From positions 1-8,357 of the forward strand of contig PXDL01000498.1 of NCBI GenBank assembly GCA_003566395.1: a stretch of DNA of 8,357 nucleotides. The letters are read 5' to 3'. Of this stretch, positions 1 to 4,054 are shown in pieces. The notes under the pieces are model-generated. The model saw nothing but the letters and a program-made list of their open reading frames with translations, ran no database searches and was not told the DNA's origin. Each line of letters starts with the position of its first letter. Within the stretch, counting starts at the first letter, position 1. The position numbers and the translations under genes are program-made. Source of the stretch: Balneolia bacterium (GTDB lineage Bacteria; Bacteroidota; Rhodothermia; Balneolales; Cyclonatronaceae).

Positions 1-57
1 ACATCCATTAAATAGACCGCGATGCGCGAAGACCTTAAGTAGTACGAAGGGTGTTGT

Positions 58-73
58 ATGATAAAATTATCAT
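58..73. repeat. 16-bp AT-rich palindrome
   Basis: The arms ATGATAA and TTATCAT are perfect inverted repeats around a central AA. It could be a protein-binding site or a chance AT-rich palindrome. No adjacent gene in the window gives it a role. Confidence 0.35.
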
Positions 74-155
74 GCTATCCCGGGGAAGTGTTTTCAAATG
101 CCCCCAATAATTCCGGCCTTGTGGAAAAATGGCGCAGGTCGCTCCGCTCTCAATT

Positions 156-176
156 GTGAATGGTGAATGGTGAATG
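156..176. repeat. Three tandem copies of GTGAATG
   Basis: Three perfect head-to-tail copies of the heptamer GTGAATG are seen. Such short tandem repeats can change copy number by slippage. It sits in non-coding DNA, so no phase-variation target is visible. Confidence 0.7.
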
Positions 177-241
177 ACTTTCACAAAGAAAATTATTTAA
201 ATAAAATCTCTGGATAAATTATATATTACTAATGATTTACA

Positions 242-264
242 ACTGATACTGTTCACTGATACTG
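242..264. repeat. Direct repeat ACTGATACTG, 13-bp period
   Basis: ACTGATACTG occurs at 242-251 and again at 255-264, separated by TTC. It lies directly before the hairpin at 266-291, so the two may form one repeat unit. Confidence 0.6.
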
Positions 265-265
265 G

Positions 266-291
266 TTACCTTTTGTCCGCACAAAAGGTAA
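266..291. repeat. REP-like perfect hairpin
   Basis: Arms TTACCTTTTGT and ACAAAAGGTAA pair perfectly over 11 bp around the tetraloop CCGC. The form (short GC loop, CTTTTGT/ACAAAAG arms) recalls extragenic palindromes that I remember from Bacteroidota genomes; that similarity is from memory, not a search. It has no run of T on either strand, so it is not a good intrinsic terminator. Whether it is repeated elsewhere in the genome cannot be seen here. Confidence 0.5.
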
Positions 292-435
292 GATATGTCT
301 ACTTCGAGATCTAAATCCTTTATTTGTACCCTACCCAACGGTTAGCGCCATTTGACCACATGTTTATAAAGCAGCCTTGTCACACAGGGATATTTACGCT
401 GATTTAGAATCGAACTCAGGTTGACAGGTACACCT

Positions 436-470
436 AAAAAAAAGCCACCCCCCGATCAGGGAGATGGCTT
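436..470 (-). terminator. Intrinsic terminator reading leftwards (T1)
   Basis: On the minus strand a 12-bp stem, AAGCCATCTCCC with GGGGGGTGGCTT, closes a 5-nt loop and runs into eight T. Two of the pairs are G-U wobbles that exist only in the minus-strand RNA, so the direction is clear. It should end a transcript coming from the region 485 to about 1113 or further. It is closely similar to the terminator at 1399-1432. Confidence 0.85.
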
Positions 471-484
471 CTAAACGTGTGTAA

Positions 485-504
485 TTAGATAGGTTGTTAT
501 CTAA
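485..504 (-). promoter_or_regulatory. Hairpin 15 nt upstream of terminator T1
   Basis: TTAGATA and TATCTAA form a perfect 7-bp stem with a 6-nt loop. In the minus-strand RNA it comes just before the terminator at 436-470. The order, hairpin then terminator, fits the tail of a small RNA or an attenuator, but no alternative antiterminator pairing was worked out. Confidence 0.4.
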
Positions 505-524
505 CTGGTGTGTGTGTGATGTAA

Positions 525-545
525 GTCCTGTTACATTCTCAGGAC
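525..545 (-). other. 6-bp hairpin in the leader of T1
   Basis: GTCCTG and CAGGAC pair around a 9-nt loop. It is one in a series of stems (616-724, 525-545, 485-504, 436-470) in the same minus-strand RNA. Alone it is weak; its interest is the series. The strand is assigned only from the terminator. Confidence 0.3.
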
Positions 546-615
546 ACTCTTGATCCCCTATTGATCATCTTTTTCCCCTAAAAAAATCATTGAAGCTTTT
601 AAAATTGCGTGGTTA

Positions 616-724
616 ACATGATGCCCGGCACCGCAGGTTTCGCGCGACATCCCCGGATTCGAGGGGGATACTTCGTTCCGGTTTAATCGGGCAGCTATCT
701 GCAGTTCCGGGATAAGCATCATGT
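616..724 (-). ncRNA. Candidate structured RNA, about 109 nt
   Basis: Read on the minus strand, an outer stem ACATGATG/CATCATGT (8 bp) is followed, after a 5-nt bulge, by CCCGGAACTGCAG paired with CTGCGGTGCCGGG (12 of 13 positions, one A-G mismatch and one U-G wobble). The apical part contains a hairpin GTATCCCC/GGGGATGT with two G-U wobbles around a 9-nt loop. These wobble pairs would be A-C mismatches on the plus strand, so a minus-strand RNA is favoured. It lies upstream of the leftward terminator T1. The shape, a long hairpin with an asymmetric internal bubble, could suit a 6S-like RNA, a riboswitch or a leader element. I do not recognise the sequence of any known family. The ends are those of the outer stem, not mapped transcript ends. 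Confidence 0.45.
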
Positions 725-801
725 ATATTCAGTATGTCAATTTTGCGATCGGCCCTTGCCGTTTCGCGGGTTTCAGTTTGTTAGATGGTGTAAGCTTGTC
801 G

Positions 802-853
802 GCCAAGATGCCGGAGTGTGCAGTCACAGTGCACTACTCCGGCCTTGTCTGGC
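802..853. repeat. Strong interrupted palindrome / hairpin
   Basis: GCCGGAGT with ACTCCGGC (8 bp), a one-base bulge, then GTGCA with TGCAC (5 bp) close the 7-nt loop GTCACAG. Outside this, GCCAAG can pair with CTT and GGC across a 4-nt bulge. Stability is similar on both strands. It lies between a small minus-strand ORF (913-1113) and the candidate RNA (616-724). It could be part of the same minus-strand RNA, or the subterminal hairpin of a decayed mobile element. Confidence 0.5.
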
Positions 854-912
854 AACCTACCCCCTAAGTAGTTTCACAAATGGTGCATATAAGGTTAAAG
901 TGGCTGAGGTTT

Positions 913-1113
913 TCACGTCAGTAAGTATTTCTTTGTTTTTTTACGAAGTGAGGGAAGATTCGGCATCTTGTCTGCGTTGCGGTACTTCTGATCGGCCAAA
1001 CCTTTACCCGCATACATATTCAGCGTCATTCCATACGTCAGCATCATCATTCTGTAATACTGCCGGTCACAGGTACGAAGCATTAATCGTTTCATGGTTG
1101 TTTGGTTAGGCAT
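913..1113 (-). CDS. Small ORF, 66 aa, possible secreted peptide
   Basis: I do not recognise this protein. It starts at ATG 1113, preceded by an A-rich stretch (AACAACAAAACGA) of the kind common before starts in Bacteroidota; a second Met at residue 7 is an alternative. From Met7 the sequence has basic residues up to about 21, then a Met/Leu-rich stretch (MMMLTYGMTLNMYAG, 22-36) ending KGLA-DQ, which resembles a signal peptide with cleavage near residue 40. The rest is a short basic tail ending LRKKTKKYLLT. Another frame continues open for 22 codons past the stop (ILTDVKTSATLTLY...), so it may be the frameshifted start of a longer lost gene. It may equally be chance. The overlapping plus-strand ORF at 756-1109 looks less protein-like. 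Confidence 0.3.
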   Translation of the reverse strand: MPNQTTMKRLMLRTCDRQYYRMMMLTYGMTLNMYAGKGLADQKYRNADKMPNLPSLRKKTKKYLLT

Positions 1114-1139
1114 TCGTTTTGTTGTTAACTTCTGAGATC

Positions 1140-1154
1140 ATCATTTTAAATGAT
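1140..1154. repeat. 15-bp palindrome upstream of the 66-codon ORF
   Basis: ATCATTT and AAATGAT are perfect arms around one T. It lies about 27 bp upstream of the start at 1113 on the minus strand, a fair position for an operator or promoter element. The motif CAACAAAACGA occurs on both sides of it, as does ATTAATGA at 1179-1186 and 1203-1210 further upstream. Confidence 0.35.
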
Positions 1155-1208
1155 CGTTTTGTTGTGTGTTGTTGCTGTATTAATGATAGTTAATTAAGCC
1201 ACATTAAT

Positions 1209-1258
1209 GAACAGTTTTACTGTTCCGATATCGGAAAAGGATGTTCCATATCACGGAA
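1209..1258. promoter_or_regulatory. Overlapping palindromes, 21-bp period; operator-like
   Basis: Three elements are packed together. GAACAGT-TTT-ACTGTTC (1209-1225) is a perfect inverted repeat. TTCCGATATCGGAA (1223-1236) is a perfect 14-bp palindrome sharing its first bases with it. A near copy, TTCC...GGAA (1244-1258), follows: both copies read TGTTCC...GGAAAA and begin at 1221 and 1242, two helical turns apart. Such spacing is typical of paired repressor dimers. They overlap the end of the 80-codon ORF and lie about 100 bp upstream of the 66-codon ORF on the minus strand. The binding protein is unknown. Confidence 0.45.
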
Positions 1259-1459
1259 AAACACACCCTGAAGGCCGATTCTTAAATCCGAACATGATTT
1301 TAGACGGCGTCGGGAGAAATTCATCGGTTTGATTAATTGAAAATGAATCATCTTTAAAAACCCGAAAACCGACGCCCGTTTCCGCTTCTCTCCGGCAGAA
1401 AATAAAGCCACCACCTTTTCAGGGTGATGACTCTTCTTTGCTTTACGTGTAGTGTTCAT
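1217..1459 (-). CDS. Small ORF, 80 aa, possible leader through a terminator
   Basis: Not recognised. The start ATG at 1459 has a usable Shine-Dalgarno (AGGATC, 3 nt before ATG region). The product is strongly basic (N-terminal MNTTRKAKKSHHPEKVV, later KRKR and RRR) with no signal peptide or membrane segment. Its codons 10 to about 20 are the intrinsic terminator at 1399-1432, so a ribosome here would open the stem. That suggests a leader peptide controlling downstream minus-strand transcription rather than a standalone protein. The 3' part also lies in inverted repeats (1306-1376) and its stop codon in the palindromes at 1209-1258. Coding status is uncertain; only the first 20-30 codons may matter. 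Confidence 0.3.
   Translation of the reverse strand: MNTTRKAKKSHHPEKVVALFSAGEKRKRASVFGFLKMIHFQLIKPMNFSRRRLKSCSDLRIGLQGVFFRDMEHPFPISEQ
1306..1376. repeat. Nested inverted repeat
   Basis: GGCGTCGG (1306-1313) and CCGACGCC (1369-1376) are perfect 8-bp arms. Inside them ATTCAT (1319-1324) and ATGAAT (1343-1348) form a second, nested pair. In minus-strand RNA this structure would form directly after the terminator at 1399-1432. It could be an RNA fold or a trace of an inserted element. Confidence 0.4.
1399..1432 (-). terminator. Intrinsic terminator or attenuator (T2)
   Basis: On the minus strand AGTCATCACC pairs with GGTGGTGGCT over 10 bp (two U-G wobbles), with a 7-nt loop, and is followed by TTTATTTT. 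The wobbles make it a minus-strand element. It sits 27 nt downstream of the ATG at 1459 and inside that reading frame. It shares ACACGT, AAG, CATC, CCCTGA and GGTGGCTTT in the same order with the terminator at 436-470. Confidence 0.75.
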
Positions 1460-1513
1460 TTTGATCCTGGATTTTTATGCCGGAGAAGATAGAGTTTTCG
1501 AATTCACATAGAG

Positions 1514-1594
1514 TTCTGAAAGACAGGCAGGTCTGTTACCTGCTTGGTTACAGTTACTGTCTGGACCGGACTGAACCTGCCTGTCGTTTCAGAA
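1514..1594. repeat. Large inverted repeat, 19-bp arms
   Basis: TTCTGAAA plus GACAGGCAGGT (1514-1532) pairs perfectly with ACCTGCCTGTC (1575-1585) and TTTCAGAA (1587-1594); the only fault is one extra G at 1586. The 42-nt loop contains a smaller inverted repeat ACAGT-T-ACTGT (1550-1560). Neither side has a T run, so it is not an ordinary terminator. It lies upstream of the minus-strand ORF starting at 1459 and downstream of the one ending at 1646. Possible readings are a 5' leader structure, a miniature mobile element with terminal inverted repeats, or a processing site. Confidence 0.65.
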
Positions 1595-1645
1595 AACGTT
1601 CAAAATTGATATTCATAAAATCATAGACTTAAAGTCGTCAGGGAT

Positions 1646-1804
1646 TTAAACAGGTTCGGCACCCTCAGATTCACCGGTTGTCTGTTTGATTTTCATTCTC
1701 AATTCCTGAATTAATTTAGCTGGTATCAGACCACACAAACCTGCCAAAGAACTGCACTTTTCTGCCATTTGGCTCTCTGAATGCTTTTTCACAGGCAGTT
1801 TCAT
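1646..1804 (-). CDS. Small hypothetical ORF, 52 aa
   Basis: A clean reading frame from ATG 1804 to TAA 1646 encodes a 52-residue, lysine-rich peptide beginning MKLPVKKHSESQMAEKCSSL and ending GAEPV. Upstream is AAAAGG, 9 nt before ATG, a fair ribosome binding site. Residues about 18-38 (SSLAGLCGLIPAKLIQELRM) look amphipathic and helical, with Cys at 17 and 24. There is no clear signal peptide. It is divergent from the lipoprotein gene at 1891, with 86 bp and a palindrome between them. I know no family for it. It could be a small regulator or a chance ORF. Confidence 0.35.
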   Translation of the reverse strand: MKLPVKKHSESQMAEKCSSLAGLCGLIPAKLIQELRMKIKQTTGESEGAEPV

Positions 1805-1848
1805 TGCTTCAACCTTTTGCGAAAGCCCTTTACCAGTTACGTATTTTC

Positions 1849-1870
1849 ACTATATTGAGGCTAACCTCAA
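1849..1870. promoter_or_regulatory. Divergent promoter region with operator-like palindrome
   Basis: TTGAGG-CTAA-CCTCAA (1855-1870) is a perfect inverted repeat ending 20 bp before the ATG at 1891. Just left of it lie TATATT (1851-1856), a possible plus-strand -10, and its overlapping minus-strand counterpart TATAGT (1849-1854), which could serve the small ORF at 1646-1804. A protein bound at the palindrome could control both genes. The promoter elements are weak matches and are inferred. Confidence 0.4.
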
Positions 1871-1890
1871 ACAACTAACAAGACCTATCT

Positions 1891-2541
1891 ATGTCTTTCA
1901 ATTACTGTGGCCGTATGCGCACCTACCCGGCTTTTATCCTTTCAGTTATTTTAATTGGGTCGGCTTTTGTATTTCAGGGATGCGGGGCCGAGCACCAATC
2001 GCAGACCAATACCAATCCGTCCGAAATTTCAACCGAGCAGCAAATATTCTGGGACGCCCTCCGGCAGCATTGCGGAAACGCGTATCAGGGTGAGCTGGCC
2101 GACGCAACGCCTTACTATCTTCCTTTTGACGATTCCAATGTTATCCTGCATATACGCGATTGCTCCGGTTCGGCCATGCACCTCGCCCTGCATATCGGAG
2201 ACGACCGCTCGCGTAACCTGATGCTCACCAAAGTTGAGGGCACCCTTCAGCTTAAGCACGATCACCGCTATGAAGACGGAAATGAAGAGTCTGTTTCTCA
2301 ATACGGGGGGAAAGCTCCCAAACCCGGACTCGTGAACCGTCAGATTTTCAGGGCCGATGCCCATACAACGCGCATTTTACCCCAGCGCTACGATAATTTC
2401 TGGTTTCTTGATATAATGGATGAGACCACGCTGGCCTACGGTGTTCACTGGCCTACCTACGGGCACTCTATACGAATAGAATTTGACACTTCGGCCCCGG
2501 TAAGCGCCCCGCCTGCTCCCTGGGGATTCGAATCTAACTAA
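1891..2541 (+). CDS. Predicted lipoprotein of unknown function
   Basis: A 216-residue envelope protein. Residues 1-30 form a signal peptide (basic start, hydrophobic 14-28) ending in a lipobox, FQG before Cys31, so the mature protein is probably lipid-anchored. A linker rich in Gln, Thr and Asn (34-50) precedes a soluble domain. Conserved-looking features are C61 and C91 (possible disulfide), HIGDDRSR (101-108), LKHDHRYEDG (121-130) and YGG (138-140). From memory, proteins with an HVGEDRSR...LKHDHRHEDG...YGG pattern are a widespread family of hypothetical lipoproteins; no function is known to me. Met9 is an alternative start that gives a more typical short signal peptide. It is convergent with pssA, 6 bp between the stop codons, with no clear terminator in between. 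Confidence 0.85.
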   Translation: MSFNYCGRMRTYPAFILSVILIGSAFVFQGCGAEHQSQTNTNPSEISTEQQIFWDALRQHCGNAYQGELADATPYYLPFDDSNVILHIRDCSGSAMHLALHIGDDRSRNLMLTKVEGTLQLKHDHRYEDGNEESVSQYGGKAPKPGLVNRQIFRADAHTTRILPQRYDNFWFLDIMDETTLAYGVHWPTYGHSIRIEFDTSAPVSAPPAPWGFESN

Positions 2542-2547
2542 GGTAAT

Positions 2548-3399
2548 CTATCCGGCAGATTGGGTTTCTTCACCCATTAGATCGTCCCACAGCCGCATGG
2601 TAAACACGTAAACTCCGCGAAAGATAAAAATCGTAAAGACGATCATAAGTCCAATCTCCTGAAGCGTGATAATGGCAATTCCGTAAAAAATGAACAGGAA
2701 AACAACCGGGCGGTTTTTGCGCATATATTCCCGGTTGAAGCGCGGGATTTTATCGAACGGCACCGTGCTGACCATCAACAAAGACAAGATAATAATAATA
2801 GGAATCACCACGGAGTTCACGCCGTGTTTGAACAAATCGAAATATTCCGGGGATGGGTGAAAGGTTAGAAAAAAAGCCACCAGCATCATTGCCTGTGCCG
2901 GAATAGGCAGCCCTCTGAAATAAGATGAGGGTTCAGTTTTGGCTTCCACATTAAACCGGGCCAGACGGATGGCGCCACAAAGCACCGGTAATGCCGCAAT
3001 CAGCGGAAGCACGATGTTGGGTGAATCACCAAATGCGTATGCGTAAATTAAAAAACCGGGAGCCGCACCGAAAGAAACCACATCACTGAGGGAATCCAGC
3101 TCAATACCGAACAAGCTGTCGCCGTTGGTGAGCCGGGCCATGAAGCCGTCCAGCGCATCAAAAAAAGCAGCCAGCACAATCAGCCACGCTGCGATAATCA
3201 GTTTTCCTTCAAAAATCATCACCAACGCCAGGAATCCGGAAAAGAGATTCATGAGGGTAAAAAAACTGGGTACAATCGCCCTCGGCAACGGCTTATTTAT
3301 GCGCTGCCGTAAACGTTCGTTTGCGCGCCGGCGAAACTCTCGCCCGCGTCCACGGAATTTACGGCTCGGTATATTGGATTTAACCCCTTTCCCGATCAC
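2548..3399 (-). CDS. pssA: CDP-diacylglycerol-serine O-phosphatidyltransferase
   Basis: Inner-membrane enzyme that joins CDP-diacylglycerol and L-serine to give phosphatidylserine and CMP, the first committed step to phosphatidylethanolamine. The CDP-alcohol phosphatidyltransferase signature is complete: D81, D84-G85, A88-R89, G98, D102 and D106 in the order DxxDGxxARx8GxxxDxxxD, the four Asp binding the metal ions. Several hydrophobic segments follow, up to about residue 270. The start is GTG at 3399, inside the psd stop (shared GTGA), which points to translational coupling. The next Met is residue 50, within the first membrane segment, so the GTG start is preferred. Unusual: the first 40 residues carry about 15 Arg/Lys (FRGRGREFRRR), a basic tail longer than needed for the enzyme. 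Confidence 0.95.
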   Translation of the reverse strand: MIGKGVKSNIPSRKFRGRGREFRRRANERLRQRINKPLPRAIVPSFFTLMNLFSGFLALVMIFEGKLIIAAWLIVLAAFFDALDGFMARLTNGDSLFGIELDSLSDVVSFGAAPGFLIYAYAFGDSPNIVLPLIAALPVLCGAIRLARFNVEAKTEPSSYFRGLPIPAQAMMLVAFFLTFHPSPEYFDLFKHGVNSVVIPIIIILSLLMVSTVPFDKIPRFNREYMRKNRPVVFLFIFYGIAIITLQEIGLMIVFTIFIFRGVYVFTMRLWDDLMGEETQSAG

Positions 3400-4046
3400 T
3401 TAAAGACTCCCAACACGGTTTCTCCGGCCACGGTACGCTGACCCACTTTTACTTTAAGGTCGAAATCGGCCGGCACAAGAATATCCATTCTGGAACCGAA
3501 TTTCATCATTCCGAAACGCTCACCGGCTTTCACTTCATCGTCTTCATCAATATGGTAAACGATTCGGCGGGCTATGTAACCGGTAATCTGTCTAAAAAAT
3601 ACGGGTGTTCCGCCGGGGTGAATCATGCCAAATTCGGCGCGCTCGTTAAGCTCGGACGCTTTTTCATGCCAGGCTACAAGATATTTACCGGGGTAATAGG
3701 TTGCCTGTGTGATGCGCCCTGAAGCCGGTACGCGATTTACGTGCACATCCAGCGGAGAAAGAAAAATACTGAACTGCGTACATGCTCCCTCAAAAAAATC
3801 GTGGCGAATGCTCTCATTTAGTAAAATGACTTTTCCGTCGGCCGGGGCTACAAGCAGATTGTCTGAGTTCTCGGGCAGCTTACGATCCGGATCCCTGAAA
3901 AAGTAGAGCGTAAATCCGGCGATAAATACGGCCAAAGCTGAAAGTAACCACGCCCAATACCCTCCGGCAAAATACCCCGCAACTACAAGCACTGCAGAAA
4001 TAATGAGTGCTGCTGCAATAACCGTAAACCCTTCTTTGGCAAACAT
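3396..4046 (-). CDS. psd: Phosphatidylserine decarboxylase, short form
   Basis: Converts phosphatidylserine to phosphatidylethanolamine, using a pyruvoyl group made by self-cleavage of the proenzyme. Two hydrophobic segments (about 7-28 and 31-50) anchor it in the membrane. Family motifs follow: FFRDPDR (49-55), APADGKV (67-73), FLSPLDVHVNR (95-105) and KFGSRMD (182-188). Cleavage is expected before Ser185, the precursor of the pyruvoyl group, leaving a small alpha chain of about 32 residues. At 216 residues it belongs to the short class, not the 300-plus-residue Escherichia type. The ATG is 8 bp after the rseP stop, with AAAGGG as ribosome binding site. It overlaps pssA by 4 bp, so synthase and decarboxylase are made together. 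Confidence 0.95.
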   Translation of the reverse strand: MFAKEGFTVIAAALIISAVLVVAGYFAGGYWAWLLSALAVFIAGFTLYFFRDPDRKLPENSDNLLVAPADGKVILLNESIRHDFFEGACTQFSIFLSPLDVHVNRVPASGRITQATYYPGKYLVAWHEKASELNERAEFGMIHPGGTPVFFRQITGYIARRIVYHIDEDDEVKAGERFGMMKFGSRMDILVPADFDLKVKVGQRTVAGETVLGVFK

Positions 4047-4054
4047 AAATCCCT

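Larger units (their letters stand above)
1..435. other. Gene-free left-edge stretch with short repeats
   Basis: No convincing gene is visible on either strand. The longest minus-strand reading (GTG at 184 to TAA at 35, 49 codons) runs through a tandem heptamer and has no recognisable sequence. The stretch holds a palindrome (58-73), a triple heptamer (156-176), a 10-bp direct repeat (242-264) and a strong hairpin (266-291), all listed separately. It lies beyond the minus-strand terminator at 436-470, so it probably belongs to another transcription unit or is intergenic debris. Confidence 0.5.

Noticed and set aside
35..184. 49-codon minus-strand reading frame from GTG
   Set aside because: Begins in the tandem GTGAATG repeat, has no ribosome site and no recognisable sequence.
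401..423. tRNA T-arm-like sequence (GTTCGATT on the minus strand)
   Set aside because: The flanking five bases on each side do not pair, and no acceptor or anticodon stem is found nearby.
705..740. Perfect TTGACA on the minus strand (735-740) as a promoter
   Set aside because: No acceptable -10 box at 16-18 bp spacing, and a start there would fall inside the stem at 616-724, cutting the structure. Kept only as a note.
770..860. Possible integron attC site (GTTAGAT next to a strong hairpin)
   Set aside because: No matching ATCTAAC-type partner lies on the other side of the hairpin, and no integrase or cassette is present.
756..1109. 117-codon plus-strand ORF
   Set aside because: Composition is Ser/Cys/Phe rich with no domain or motif, it spans the strong hairpin at 802-853 and overlaps the more protein-like minus-strand ORF at 913-1113. 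Both nearby terminators face left, giving no support for rightward transcription.
1..1890. CRISPR array or retron
   Set aside because: Repeats are not evenly spaced with unique spacers, and there is no reverse transcriptase or Cas gene in the window.
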